64,000 nt of DNA. It comes from Deltaproteobacteria bacterium (GTDB lineage Bacteria > Myxococcota_A > UBA796 > CAJQPC01). Positions 49,526 to 58,719 of the stretch are shown in pieces (the first letter of the stretch is position 1; every line of letters begins with the position of its first letter). Made by a program: the position numbers and the translations under genes. Below the pieces are notes generated by a model, which made no database searches, was not told where the DNA came from, and worked only from the letters and a program-made list of their open reading frames with translations. The stretch is taken from positions 1 through 64,000 of the forward strand of contig JADKFE010000021.1 in NCBI GenBank assembly GCA_016717595.1, in the 5' to 3' direction.

Positions 49526-50977
49526 TTACTCCTCGTTGTGCAGCCGTCCGTACGACCACGCCAGCTCACGCAGGCGGCTGGCCGCCCACCACGGCGGGTC
49601 GTGCATACGCCAGGTCCAGTTGCCTTCAGCCTCGCCGGGCACGTTCATCCGGGCCTCACCGCCGAGCGCCATCACGTCTTGCATCGGGGCGATGGCGTCG
49701 TTGGCCACGGACGCCCACGCCATCCGGATGAGATCCCAGGCCACGTCCGATCCGTCCCGACCGGCGTACACCCGGAAACGGTGCCGCGCGGGCTCGGGCG
49801 CGCTGTGGTACCAGCCGATCGCCGTGTCGTTGTCGTGGGTGCCGGTGTAACAGACCCAGTTGGGATCGGGGTAGTTGTGGGGCAAGAAGTGGTGTGTGGC
49901 GTCGGAGCCAAACGCGAACTGCAGCACCTTCATGCCCGGGGCGCCGATGTGCTGGCGAAGCTGGTTGACGTCTTCAGTGATGATGCCCAGGTCTTCAGCG
50001 ATGAGCGGCAGCGGGCCCAAGGCGTCAAACAGCGCGTTGCCCGGGCCCGGCGTCCAGTAGCCCTCCATGGCGGTCTCGGCGGTGATCGGCACGGTCCAGG
50101 CGGCGGAGAGGCCGCGGAAGTGGTCGATTCGCGCGCGGTGAACGTGGCGTAACACTCGGCTCAAGCGCAGCTTCCACCAGGCGAAGTCGGTCTCGGCGTG
50201 GGCCGACCAGCGGTAGTGTGGGTTGCCCCAGAGCTGGCCCGTCGGCGAGAAGTAGTCGGGGGGCACGCCGGTCACCACCGAGGGGCGCCCGTCGTCGTTC
50301 AGCTCAAACAGCTCACGGTTCACCCAGGTGTCGCAGCCGTCGCCCATGACGAAGATCGGCACGTCGCCGATGAGCTGCACCCCCCGGCGGTCGGCGTAGC
50401 TGCGAAGCTCGTCCCACTGCGCGTCAAAGATGAGCTGCAGCGCGATCTGCCGCATCACGCCGGCCTCTCGACGTTTGAGCTCCTCAAGGAGCGTGTCTGG
50501 GTCGCGGTCCCGAAGGCCGGCGTTCTCCCACGACCACCAGCCCTCACCAAACTCCTCGTGAAGCTCGGCGAACAGCGCCCAGTCCGTCACCCACGGGTTC
50601 TCCTGGGCGTAGGCCTGCACCCGGGCGGGGTCGCGGGCGATGAGGCGGTCGGCGGCCTCTCGCAACAGCGGGCGCTTCCACTGGTTGACGCCGTCTACCT
50701 CAACCTTTGGCGTGGGCAGCGGCAGGGGGCGCGGGTCGAGGAGGCCGTCGCGGATGAGCCACTCCAGCGAGATGAGCGCGGGCTCGCTGGCGAGGGTCGA
50801 GGGGGAGGCGTAGGGGCAGAAGCCGGGGCCGACGCGGTTCAGCGGCAGCACCTGCCAGGTCGAGCAGCCCGACCGGGCCAGCCAGTCCACCAGCCGGTGC
50901 GCCGCCGGGCCGATGTCGCCGACGGGGCCAGGCGAAGGCAAGGAGGAGATGTGCAGGAGGATGCCAGCTCGACGCAT
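49526..50977 (-). CDS. malQ: 4-alpha-glucanotransferase
   Basis: 483 aa GH77 amylomaltase. N-terminus RRAGILLHISSLPSPGPVGDIG; WQVLPLNRVGP; catalytic core RRGVQLIGDVPIFV, RIDHFRGLSAAWTVP (nucleophile Asp), LPLIAEDLGIIT (acid/base Glu), TGTHDNDTAIGWY. It transfers glucan chains in glycogen/maltodextrin metabolism. No mal or glg partner genes are adjacent. 78 bp separate it from the DUF3604 gene. Confidence 0.95.
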   Translation of the reverse strand: MRRAGILLHISSLPSPGPVGDIGPAAHRLVDWLARSGCSTWQVLPLNRVGPGFCPYASPSTLASEPALISLEWLIRDGLLDPRPLPLPTPKVEVDGVNQWKRPLLREAADRLIARDPARVQAYAQENPWVTDWALFAELHEEFGEGWWSWENAGLRDRDPDTLLEELKRREAGVMRQIALQLIFDAQWDELRSYADRRGVQLIGDVPIFVMGDGCDTWVNRELFELNDDGRPSVVTGVPPDYFSPTGQLWGNPHYRWSAHAETDFAWWKLRLSRVLRHVHRARIDHFRGLSAAWTVPITAETAMEGYWTPGPGNALFDALGPLPLIAEDLGIITEDVNQLRQHIGAPGMKVLQFAFGSDATHHFLPHNYPDPNWVCYTGTHDNDTAIGWYHSAPEPARHRFRVYAGRDGSDVAWDLIRMAWASVANDAIAPMQDVMALGGEARMNVPGEAEGNWTWRMHDPPWWAASRLRELAWSYGRLHNEE

Positions 50978-51055
50978 GGAGGCTCCAGTAGGGACGGGAT
51001 CGTGAAGGATTGGGACCGGCGATGACCACGAGCGGCACGCGCCGCGGCCACATCC

Positions 51056-53326
51056 TCATATCCTGTCGTTGGCCCCGGCTGGTGAGCCCCGCTCGACGAG
51101 GTGACCCGCGACGTAACCCACGACGGCGCGGCGGCGCCGCCGGGTCAAGAGCAGGACGCCGAGGGTGGTGAGCCCGAGCGCCCCACCGCCGCCAGATGTG
51201 GCGCAGCCGCCACAGCTCTCAGACTTGCCGTCGCCGCCACCGGCGCCGCTGTCGGCCGCGCCTTCGGAGTCGTGCTCGGAGTCGCTATCAGACGCGCTGT
51301 CTGAGCTGCTGTCAGAGCCGCTGTCAGACGCGCTGTCTGAGCCGCTGTCTGCGCCGCCGGAGTCTGTGCCAGATCCGCAGCGCCCGGCGACGTCGTAGAC
51401 GTTGGCGCCGCCGCAGTCCGCGGTCACCCAGATCGGCGAAGACCAGGCCTCCTCACGGTTGCTCTCGTAGACATGCAGCCACACCGCCATCGTCGTGTCT
51501 TTGTCCCAGTCCGACCAGGTGAAGCTGCCGCTGGCGTCGGCGGTCCCCGGGCTCCAGGTGGCCAGCTTGGTCATGGTGCCGCCGCCCTCGACGGAGATCG
51601 CGAGCAGCTCCACCGTGGTGATGCTGAGCTCGGCGGAGTACGACCAGGAGAAGGTCGGGGTGTCGCCGACGTACTCCGCGCCCATCGGCACGGCGCCGCC
51701 GTCCTCGGCGCCAAAACGTAAGATCGGGCGGATTCCGGTGGTGGCGTAGGTAGAGCGGCTGGTCAACGAGTCGTAGATGCCCTCCCGGCTGAGATCTGTC
51801 GCGACGAAGGCGTTGAGGCCGCTCTTGGCGTTCTTGAAGTTGAAGGGGTTGCCGAGGAAGCCCTCGTGGTTGTCGGAGGCCGCGATAAACCCCATACGGT
51901 TGCCCGCCGCGAGGCCGTCGTAGACGCCCGATCCCTTCGCGTTCTGAATCGAAGAGTCGCCCCACACCGAATAAATCTCAGCGATGGGCCGGTAGCTGTC
52001 ATCCCGGTCACGCCAGTTAAAGCCGGTGTAGGAGCTCGCGTGGGGCACCGAGAAGGAGCGCGCGCCGATGGTGGCCTCGGTCTCAGCGATAAACGCCCAC
52101 AGAGAGAGGTCGCTGCCGGTGAGCCCCGTCGTGGCGGAGTCCACCTGGGGGCCATCGCAGCGGTCGTAATAGACGTTGTGGTGGCCCTCTTGGCCGGGGC
52201 TGTTCACCTCGCCCATCCACTCAAAGCCCAACATCGCCACATACCGGCCCTCTTCGGTCCACTCGTCACAGACGGTCTGCATGTGCGCCCAGAGCGCCTC
52301 CCCCTCGATCACGTCGGGCTCGGGCTTCTGAGTCTCGCAGCCCACCTGGAGGCCCACGACGTCGCGGGCGTACTCGTGGTTGAGATCGATGAGCTGGCCC
52401 GTCTCGTCGGTGTAATGATGACCGTGGTGGGTGTGCAGGTCACCCCAATAAATGGAGAGCTGCGGCGCCGAGGTGGAGACCTCGACGGGGTTCGAGAACC
52501 AGCTCCCCCCTTTGGACGTCACGGCCTCCAAGCGGGTGACGCCGGGCTCCGTGAGGGTGACCTCAAAGCTCCAGACCCCTTGGTCTGCTGGCGAGAAGGT
52601 ATAGGACTGCCCCGCGATCGTGACCGTGTCGGTGAACATCGGCGTGTTGTTGCCGAAGTTGTCCAGTGCGGCCACCGTGACGGTGAACGGCACGCCGACG
52701 AGCGCTTGAGACGGCACGCTGACGAGCAAGATGCGCGGCAGACGTGTGGTGACGAACTCAAACTTTGGCCCCCGGACCTCGGTGAGCGGGCTCCCGGCGA
52801 GCTTCTCGTGAACGCGCAGATCCAGCTCACGCATGGCGCGGGTGAGGGTCTGAAGGCCGCAGTCGGGGTTGTCGGTGGTGTCGCCGAAGGTGAACGTGAT
52901 CGTGTCGCCCTGCGCGAGGGAGCCGCTGGTCACGTACACCGTCGTGCCGCCGGGCATGAAGAGGTTCGCCGTCTCGATGTCTCGGACGAGCTCGATCTCG
53001 GCGGTGGCCGCGCTCGTTTTGGCGGTGACGAGCCCGGCGGAGGCCGGGGCGTTCGGCGCGGCGAACGGCGTACACGCCGCGGGATCGGTCTGGAGATACC
53101 CCTCTTTGGCCCATCGCATCCCATGAAAGATGGGATCATCGACCTTCACCGCGTCCCCCTCGGCCAGACCGCCTGGCCCAACGACATAAACCACATCAAA
53201 CGTGACCTTCTCATGCACCTCAAGGCGATCGGGGACCATTGAGAACTTGCCGACGGCCGTAGGCAGAGGCTCCGCCGCGAAGCCGAGGCTCGTGAAGGTG
53301 AAGAGGATGAGGTTTACAGGGACCAC
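51056..53326 (-). CDS. DUF3604 domain protein with Ser-Asp linker and MYXO-CTERM-like tag
   Basis: 756 aa from GTG 53326, preceded by AGGAGG. Signal peptide ends near LGFAAEP. A beta-sandwich region is followed by DUF3604, a metal-dependent PHP-like hydrolase fold (LSIYWGDLHTHHGHHYTDET, FEWMGEVNSPGQEGHHNVY, FSVPHASSY, FIAASDNHEGFLG). Then come a Ser-Asp repeat linker and SESCGGCATSGG + helix + RRRRR, the MYXO-CTERM layout. A further ~23 residues (VVGYVAGHLVERGSPAGAND...) follow the Arg cluster, whereas these tags normally end there. Probably a surface-anchored hydrolase of unknown substrate. Confidence 0.82.
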   Translation of the reverse strand: MVPVNLILFTFTSLGFAAEPLPTAVGKFSMVPDRLEVHEKVTFDVVYVVGPGGLAEGDAVKVDDPIFHGMRWAKEGYLQTDPAACTPFAAPNAPASAGLVTAKTSAATAEIELVRDIETANLFMPGGTTVYVTSGSLAQGDTITFTFGDTTDNPDCGLQTLTRAMRELDLRVHEKLAGSPLTEVRGPKFEFVTTRLPRILLVSVPSQALVGVPFTVTVAALDNFGNNTPMFTDTVTIAGQSYTFSPADQGVWSFEVTLTEPGVTRLEAVTSKGGSWFSNPVEVSTSAPQLSIYWGDLHTHHGHHYTDETGQLIDLNHEYARDVVGLQVGCETQKPEPDVIEGEALWAHMQTVCDEWTEEGRYVAMLGFEWMGEVNSPGQEGHHNVYYDRCDGPQVDSATTGLTGSDLSLWAFIAETEATIGARSFSVPHASSYTGFNWRDRDDSYRPIAEIYSVWGDSSIQNAKGSGVYDGLAAGNRMGFIAASDNHEGFLGNPFNFKNAKSGLNAFVATDLSREGIYDSLTSRSTYATTGIRPILRFGAEDGGAVPMGAEYVGDTPTFSWSYSAELSITTVELLAISVEGGGTMTKLATWSPGTADASGSFTWSDWDKDTTMAVWLHVYESNREEAWSSPIWVTADCGGANVYDVAGRCGSGTDSGGADSGSDSASDSGSDSSSDSASDSDSEHDSEGAADSGAGGGDGKSESCGGCATSGGGGALGLTTLGVLLLTRRRRRAVVGYVAGHLVERGSPAGANDRI
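51276..51350 (-). repeat. Ser-Asp coding repeat (SDSASDSGSDSSSD type)
   Basis: Short near-repeats of CTGTCAGA/CTGTCTGA with GCG, GCC or CTG spacers encode a flexible SD-rich stalk just before the C-terminal tag. This resembles Ser-Asp stalks of Gram-positive surface proteins and could vary in length. Confidence 0.7.
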
Positions 53327-53779
53327 GGGTGTTGCCCTCCTGAGGCGCCGAGACCCGACCGGCTCTGGTTTGTGTTGTGTGTCATTTGCGCTCCTGCGCG
53401 GATGGGGACGGCCATTCTTTCTGCCGCGACCCTCCGGGAGGAGGGTGTGTCTGCGCCGACTCAGAGGCCCGGCGGCGTAGGGGATGGGGGAGAAGGTTTG
53501 GCTCCCGCGCGCTTGGAGCGCTCGGGGCCCGGTGAGTGGTTCTTGTCGACCGAGTCACGCTTGCGTCCAGCGGACGCGACAGGGGGCAGAGAGGCTGAGA
53601 AGATCAGTGGTTTGGGAACCATGAGTCCTCCTGATGAGGGCGACATCATAGCCTCATCCGCGGGCGATGGTGAGCCAGATAGCGCCCTCGCCTTCATTTC
53701 AGTGGCTTAGACCCCCAGCGCGGGCCCCATGGCCCGATCTTCGCCGCGGGTCGGCCGCGTGAGCAGGGTGATCCGGCCC
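53327..53779. other. 453-bp gap between DUF3604 gene and beta-helix gene
   Basis: Contains a hairpin ACCCTCC-GGGA-GGAGGGT at 53429-53446 and one candidate 53-aa ORF (53461-53622, minus). Beyond these I see no convincing gene. It likely holds the DUF3604 promoter; no clear -35/-10 could be assigned. Confidence 0.5.
53461..53622 (-). CDS. Candidate 53-aa small protein
   Basis: An ATG at 53622 is preceded by AGGAGG at ideal spacing. The peptide begins MVPKPLIFSASLPPV and continues with a Lys/Arg/Pro/Ser-rich tail. It is not hydrophobic enough for a signal peptide. A hairpin (53429-53446) follows the stop by 15 bp. No similarity recognised. The strong ribosome-binding site and hairpin are the only evidence, so this could be chance in GC-rich DNA. 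Confidence 0.3.
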   Translation of the reverse strand: MVPKPLIFSASLPPVASAGRKRDSVDKNHSPGPERSKRAGAKPSPPSPTPPGL

Positions 53780-55246
53780 TCAGGGCAGCCAGGGATCCTG
53801 CCCCCCGGTGGCGCCGAGATCGGCCCGGCTGCCGTCTGTGTCGAGTTCTGTGGGCTCCCCGGCGTCGATGGCGGGGCTCCCCTCCAACAGCCTGACGTCA
53901 GGCGGGTGCGCCTCGGGGTCGGCGAGGAGGGGATCCACAAACAAGAGCCCGTCGCCGCCAAGCTCGCCGAGCGCGCCGCCGGTTAGGGCGCCGGTCTGCC
54001 CATACAAGAGCGACCACCGCCAAGACAGCGAGGCCCCGTCCTCGGTGAACAAGGCGATGGGGCCATCGGGGCGGTAGGCGATGGTGTTGAGGGCGGTCAC
54101 CGTGGCGCCGTCGCCCAGCCAGAGCACCGACCCCGCGACGCTGGCGGTTGCGCTGAGCGAGGTGATGTTGTTGAGCGAGGCCACGCCGTCAAACACCCAC
54201 AGATCGCCGCCATCCACGGCGCTGTTTCCGCCAAAGACGACGCCCGCCGCGGTGAAGGTGGCGCCCTCACCCCGCATCGCGACCGCGCCGCCGCCCAAGG
54301 CCAGGCCATCGGTGAGCTGGCTCGCCGTGACCGTGACCGATCCACCCGTCGCGACGCGGATGTGGCCGCCGTCGCGCCCCGCCGCTGAAGAGTCGCTCAG
54401 CACGTCGTCGAGGAGCACCTCGGCCCCCTTGACGAAGAGCACGCCGCCGTCCATGAGCGCCGAGGAGCCCGAGACGCGGCTGCTGGTCACCATCAGCGCG
54501 CTGTCCATCACATAAAACGTGCCGCCCCAGCTCGCCTCGTTGCTCTCAAACACGCTGCTGTGGACGATGACGTCGGAGCCCTCGGCCACGAAGATCGCGC
54601 CGCCGCGCGCGCCGATGTTGCCCCGGAACGTCGAGTCCTCCACCAAGACCTCGCTCGCCAAGGCGGCGATGGCCCCGCCGCCGTAATACCCGAGGTTCCC
54701 AACAAACAGCGACTCGGTGACGTTCACCTCACCGTCGATGACCACGAGGCCGCCGCCGATGGACTGGCCGCTGTGCCGGGCGAGGTTCTGAACGAAGCGG
54801 CAGTTGTGAACGGTCAGGGCGCTGTCCAGGACGTAGATCCCCGCCCCAGACCAGGCGTTGCCCAAGGCCCAGCGGTTCTGTGTGCCATGACCCCGGGTGA
54901 GGGTGAAGCCCGAGACCATCGCGGAGAGCGGCTCGCCGCTGGTGGCGAGGATCGTAGACTCGTGCGGCGTGTCCTGGCTGTTGATCTCGGTGACCGAGGG
55001 CCCCGAGGTCGAGATGAGCACGATGTCTTTGCCGCGTAGGTCAACGCCGCCGGGGTAAGTGCCCGGGGCCACGAGCACACGGTCCCCGTCGCTGGCGGCG
55101 TCGATGGCCTCTTGAATCCCGACATAATCCCCAGCGCCGCCGGGATCGACCAAGAGGTCGGCGGCCTCAGCGTTGGTGGTCTGACCAAACAATGCCCAGA
55201 GCGCGCCGCAGCCGACGAGCGCTGAAGTCCCCCTCGCCCCGCTCAT
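53780..55246 (-). CDS. Secreted right-handed beta-helix protein
   Basis: 488 aa from ATG 55246, which overlaps the upstream gene's stop by 4 bp. A signal peptide ends at TNAEA (a lipobox LVGC at residue ~13 is less likely). It starts LLVDPGGAGDYVGIQEAIDA / DRVLVAPGTYPGGVDLRGKD, the classic opening of a pectate-lyase-like solenoid. Coils follow with SGFTLTRGHGTQ, GGGLVVIDGEVNVTESLFVG and ITSLSATASVAGSVLWL. It ends with SPAIDAGEPTELDTDGSRAD, common in choice-of-anchor/PEP-type secreted beta-helices. No catalytic residues can be assigned. Confidence 0.82.
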   Translation of the reverse strand: MSGARGTSALVGCGALWALFGQTTNAEAADLLVDPGGAGDYVGIQEAIDAASDGDRVLVAPGTYPGGVDLRGKDIVLISTSGPSVTEINSQDTPHESTILATSGEPLSAMVSGFTLTRGHGTQNRWALGNAWSGAGIYVLDSALTVHNCRFVQNLARHSGQSIGGGLVVIDGEVNVTESLFVGNLGYYGGGAIAALASEVLVEDSTFRGNIGARGGAIFVAEGSDVIVHSSVFESNEASWGGTFYVMDSALMVTSSRVSGSSALMDGGVLFVKGAEVLLDDVLSDSSAAGRDGGHIRVATGGSVTVTASQLTDGLALGGGAVAMRGEGATFTAAGVVFGGNSAVDGGDLWVFDGVASLNNITSLSATASVAGSVLWLGDGATVTALNTIAYRPDGPIALFTEDGASLSWRWSLLYGQTGALTGGALGELGGDGLLFVDPLLADPEAHPPDVRLLEGSPAIDAGEPTELDTDGSRADLGATGGQDPWLP

Positions 55247-56391
55247 TCCGCCCAGCCGTCGGCGTGGGGGAGCAGCACGAGGTTGTAGGTCTCGACGAGG
55301 CCGCTGCGCGCCCACAGCACGTCCTCTTCATCGAGGCAGTCGTCTTCGCGGAGGTCAAACTCGACGACGCGGTCGTTGTGCGAGTCGGCGACGAGCATCG
55401 TGCCCTCTGGGGTGAACACCGCGTCTCGTGGCCAGTCCAGGGCGGCACGAGCTTTGGGGGCGGGGCAGCCAGGGCCGGGGATCTGGCGGGTCACCTCGCC
55501 GTCCCAGGTGATGAACAGGATCCGGTTGTTTCCAGAGTCGGAGACGGTGAACCCCGAGCCGTCGGCCAAGGCCCTGGGGTTGTGGTTCTGGTGCAAGAGC
55601 GTGGTGTCGTTGTGCTCAGGGTACCGAAACACCAGAGACCAGGGCGGGTCGCCGTCACGCTCGGGGACGGCGGGCTCAAACAGCATGACGTGGTTGAAGT
55701 TGTCGCCCCGGGCGGAGACCATCAGGTGCTCTACGCCATCCCGCAGAATCAGCTCGACGTCGTTCGGGTTGCTAAAGAGGCCGCTCATATACGGATCAGT
55801 CAAGGTCTCCGTCGAGATCTCCCAGCGCGGCTCCCACGCGCGTGAGACGCCGAGCACACGGTTGTTGTGGGTGTCCGAGCTGATGAGCTCGTCGCCCCAG
55901 GGGATGATGTTGTGCGTGGCGCGGGTGTTCGTTCGGGTCGGCTCACCGCCATACTTCAAGTTGTTTGGGGCGTAGAGCTCCTCCACGAGCGCGCCGGTCT
56001 TCACGTCGAGGGTGTAGGCGACCCCCTCGGTGAAGTAGTCCAGGGCGCCCACATAGATCGTCTCATCGACCAGGTTGAGGCCGTGGGTCTTGATGGGGTT
56101 CTCGCCCCAGATCTCCGACTGGTGAAACGTCCAGACCACGACGGCGTCCGGGTCGGCGTCGCGGGCGTCGGGGCCCAGGCGCAGCCGCAGCACCTGCTGC
56201 AGGTCGGTGACGCTGGCCAGCAGGTCGTACCCCAGGTTCTCCGCGGCGGGCTTGGAGTCGTCCTTCGCCGGGGCATCCTTGTCTGAATCGGCGCCGTCGT
56301 CTCCGGCGCAGGCCCCAACGAGCAGCGGCGCGAAGAACATCCAAGCGTGAGCGCGAGCCAGCGCCGTCTTGGGGCTTGGCTCGTCGGTCAC
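55243..56391 (-). CDS. Lipoprotein with arylsulfotransferase-like/NHL beta-propeller
   Basis: 382 aa; the start at 56391 is uncertain because the lipobox (LVGAC) is at residue ~28, so a start closer to it is possible. Asp/Lys-rich linker, then propeller blades with repeated His/Asn-rich turns: ATHNIIPWGDELISSDTHNN, FSNPNDVELILRDGVEHLMV, HNPRALADGSGFTVSDSGNN, WPRDAVFTPEGTMLVADSHN. This resembles ASST/Arylsulfotran_2 propellers, but the catalytic His pair of true ASST cannot be confirmed. Operon with the beta-helix gene downstream. Confidence 0.75.
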   Translation of the reverse strand: MTDEPSPKTALARAHAWMFFAPLLVGACAGDDGADSDKDAPAKDDSKPAAENLGYDLLASVTDLQQVLRLRLGPDARDADPDAVVVWTFHQSEIWGENPIKTHGLNLVDETIYVGALDYFTEGVAYTLDVKTGALVEELYAPNNLKYGGEPTRTNTRATHNIIPWGDELISSDTHNNRVLGVSRAWEPRWEISTETLTDPYMSGLFSNPNDVELILRDGVEHLMVSARGDNFNHVMLFEPAVPERDGDPPWSLVFRYPEHNDTTLLHQNHNPRALADGSGFTVSDSGNNRILFITWDGEVTRQIPGPGCPAPKARAALDWPRDAVFTPEGTMLVADSHNDRVVEFDLREDDCLDEEDVLWARSGLVETYNLVLLPHADGWAE

Positions 56392-56508
56392 CAGCGAGGC
56401 TTCGAGCCGCGGGAGACGAGCGCGGCGATGCGGAGAAGGGGGAGCATGCCGATCATTGTAGCGCGGAGGCGGCGGGTGGTGAGCCCGCCGCCCCCGACAC
56501 CCGGGGGA

Positions 56509-57105
56509 TCAGCCCTTCGCGGCGCCGAAGCGGGCGGCGGCGCCGTCCCAGTTGGCGAGGTTCCAGAAGGACTCGACGTAGGCCGCGCGCTTGTTCTGGT
56601 ACTTGAGGTAGTAGGCGTGCTCCCACACGTCGCAGACGAGCAGGGGCGTCGAGCCCCAGTCCGCGAGGTTCTGGTGCTGCTCGGGGGCGACGATCTGCAG
56701 GCTCTGGTAGTCGCGGCTCCAGGCGAGCACGCCCCAGCCCGAGCCCTTCACGCCGACGGTGGCGGCGGTGAACTGGGCCTTGAACGCGGCGAAGGAGCCA
56801 AAGTCCTTCACGATCTGGTCGGCCAGCGCGCCCGTGGGCTCGCCGCCAGCGTCGGGGGCCATGCTCTCCCAGTAGCGGGTGTGCAGGACGTGGCCCGAGC
56901 TGTGGAAGGCGAGATCCTTCATCAGGCCGGGGACAGCGGCGTGGTCGCCGGTCTCGCGGGCCTTGGCGAGCTTGTCCAGCGTGGTGTTCAGGCCGACGAC
57001 GTAGCCGTTGTGGTGGATGTCGTGGTGCAGGCGGACGGTCTGCTCGTCGATGTGGGGCTCAAGGGCGTTGTAGGCGTAGGGGAGCGCGGGGAGCTGCTGG
57101 GCCAT
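56509..57105 (-). CDS. sodB: Fe/Mn superoxide dismutase
   Basis: 198 aa. Metal ligands: the first His in VRLHHDIHHNGYV, the second in HSSGHVLHTRYWESM, and Asp/His in VCDVWEHAYYLKYQNKR. LPALPYAYNALEPHID opens the fold. It converts superoxide to H2O2 and O2. CGGAGG lies upstream of the ATG. The H-bonding Gln/His that separates Fe from Mn types cannot be assigned confidently. Typical length for this family. Confidence 0.93.
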   Translation of the reverse strand: MAQQLPALPYAYNALEPHIDEQTVRLHHDIHHNGYVVGLNTTLDKLAKARETGDHAAVPGLMKDLAFHSSGHVLHTRYWESMAPDAGGEPTGALADQIVKDFGSFAAFKAQFTAATVGVKGSGWGVLAWSRDYQSLQIVAPEQHQNLADWGSTPLLVCDVWEHAYYLKYQNKRAAYVESFWNLANWDGAAARFGAAKG

Positions 57106-57148
57106 GAGTGCCTCCGAGGGGTGGTCGTGTGAGTCGGGTTGTGGTTCG

Positions 57149-57176
57149 GGGCTATCTCATAAGCACCGACTGTCAA
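57149..57176 (-). promoter_or_regulatory. Weak sigma70-type promoter candidate for sodB
   Basis: A consensus -35 TTGACA (57171-57176) is followed, at 16 bp, by TAGCCC, a poor -10. It lies 44 bp upstream of the sodB start, a reasonable position, but the -10 is weak. Confidence 0.25.
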
Positions 57177-57265
57177 GATGGGCACGGGGTTGAGCGTGTC
57201 GCCGCAGAGCGTGGTCGCTGCGCGGGCGTGGCCGCCGCGATAGGGGGCGCCCTTGGAGGCCCCAG

Positions 57266-58051
57266 ATGCTCACCATCGGCAAGTACACCCTTCAGTCTCG
57301 CCTCATCATCGGCACAGGCAAGTACCGGAGTTTTGAGGAGATGCGCGCCTGCCACCTCGCCTCGGGCGCGCGGATGGCCACCGTCGCCGTGCGCCGCGTC
57401 GATCTGGGCATGAGCGAGCAGAGCATCCTCGACTTCATCAACCGCGAGGAGATCCTGCTTCTGCCCAACACCGCGGGCTGTTTCACGGCGGAGGAGGCGA
57501 TCATCACCGCGCGCCTGGCCCGGGAGCTCCTGGAGACCGACCTGCTCAAGCTGGAGGTCATCGGCGATCCACGCACGCTCTACCCTGACTCTGAGGGCAC
57601 CTTAGAGGCCGCGCGGGTGTTGGTGAACGAGGGCTTCACGGTGCTGCCGTACTGCACCGATGATCCCGTGCTCTGCCAGAAGTTAGAGGACATCGGCTGC
57701 GCCGCGGTGATGCCGCTCGGCGCCCCCATCGGCTCGGGCCTGGGCATTCGTAACCCCCACAACCTCGCGCTCATCTTGGAGCGCGCCCAGGTGCCGGTGA
57801 TCGTCGACGCTGGCGTAGGCACCGCCTCCGACGCGGCCATCGCCATGGAGCTCGGCGCCGATGGTGTGCTGCTCAACACGGCGGTCTCCGGCGCCAAAGA
57901 CTCGGTGAAGATGGCCACGGCGATGCGTCTGGCGGTCGAGGCCGGTCGCCTCGCCTATGAGGCCGGGCGTATCCCCAAGCGCCTGCACGCCAGCGCGTCG
58001 AGCCCCCTGGACATGATGCTCTCGGTGAAGCGGCCCGGAGGTGAGGGGTGA
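57266..58051 (+). CDS. thiG: Thiazole synthase
   Basis: 261 aa. ThiG forms the thiazole phosphate of thiamine from DXP, ThiS-thiocarboxylate and dehydroglycine. Start LTIGKYTLQSRLIIGTGKYR; Schiff-base Lys in LLKLEVIGDPRTLYPD; VLPYCTDDPVLCQKLEDIG; AVMPLGAPIGSGLGI; VIVDAGVGTASDAAIAMELG. No ThiS or ThiF nearby. Its stop overlaps the thiE-like start (GTGA). No TPP-riboswitch core is seen in the 85 bp upstream. Confidence 0.95.
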   Translation: MLTIGKYTLQSRLIIGTGKYRSFEEMRACHLASGARMATVAVRRVDLGMSEQSILDFINREEILLLPNTAGCFTAEEAIITARLARELLETDLLKLEVIGDPRTLYPDSEGTLEAARVLVNEGFTVLPYCTDDPVLCQKLEDIGCAAVMPLGAPIGSGLGIRNPHNLALILERAQVPVIVDAGVGTASDAAIAMELGADGVLLNTAVSGAKDSVKMATAMRLAVEAGRLAYEAGRIPKRLHASASSPLDMMLSVKRPGGEG

Positions 58052-58719
58052 GGGTCGTCGGGAGAGGTCGGTACGAGCGCCTCATGCAGCGCCTCTTGCC
58101 GATCACGCCCGGGGTGGGGATCGACGCCGACAAGCTCCTGGTCATCGCCGACGCGCTGGCGGCGGAGAAGGTACAGCAGCTCGTGCTCCGAGAGCCCTGG
58201 CTCGTCGGGGATCAGCTCTATGAGGTGGCGCGGGTGATGCGGCGGCGCCTGCCGGGCCTGATCCTCCACGCGCGCTCCGCCGGCGCGGTTGAGGCGGCCA
58301 AGTCCTTAGGTCTCGCCGTCCACCTGCGCGACGGCGAGCCGCCCCCCGAAGATGTGCTCTGGGGCCAGTCCTGCCACAGCGTGGCGGGCGCGCAGGCCGC
58401 CATCGCCGCCGGGGCCAGCTACGTCACCCTGTCGCCGGCCTTTCGTTCGGAGTCAAAACCCAACGACGACCGCCCGACCTTGGGCGTTCGTGCGCTGGGC
58501 CTCGCTCAGCGCCAGCTCTCCGTGCCCGTCTTTGCCCTCGGCGGCGTCGGCCCCGTGGAGACCGTGTCGTTAGGCGCCGCGGGTGTTTTTGGTGTCGCGA
58601 TGATTCACGCCATCTTCGGCAGCTCTCTGAGCTCCCGCGCGATCAGGGAGCGCTGCCGCATGGTCCTCCTCGCTTTGCACTATCATCCCCATGATCGCGA
58701 ATCTGATCCTATAGATTAG
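58048..58719 (+). CDS. ThiE/TenI-family thiamine-phosphate synthase-like protein
   Basis: 223 aa, GTG start overlapping the thiG stop by 4 bp. TIM-barrel of the ThiE/TenI family: PITPGVGIDADKLLVIADAL, GLAVHLRDGEPPP, WGQSCHSVAGAQAAIAAGAS, YVTLSPAFRSESKPNDDRPT, VPVFALGGVGPVETVSLGAA. The pyrophosphate-binding TxTK of ThiE reads FRSESKP here, and GVHLGQED is changed to AVHLRDGE. This fits TenI (thiazole tautomerase) at least as well as ThiE, so no symbol is given. Confidence 0.8.
   Translation: MRVVGRGRYERLMQRLLPITPGVGIDADKLLVIADALAAEKVQQLVLREPWLVGDQLYEVARVMRRRLPGLILHARSAGAVEAAKSLGLAVHLRDGEPPPEDVLWGQSCHSVAGAQAAIAAGASYVTLSPAFRSESKPNDDRPTLGVRALGLAQRQLSVPVFALGGVGPVETVSLGAAGVFGVAMIHAIFGSSLSSRAIRERCRMVLLALHYHPHDRESDPID

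Noticed and set aside
57178..57265. Possible TPP riboswitch upstream of thiG
   Set aside because: The expected CTGAGA and ACCCTTTGAACCTGATC-type core elements are absent.
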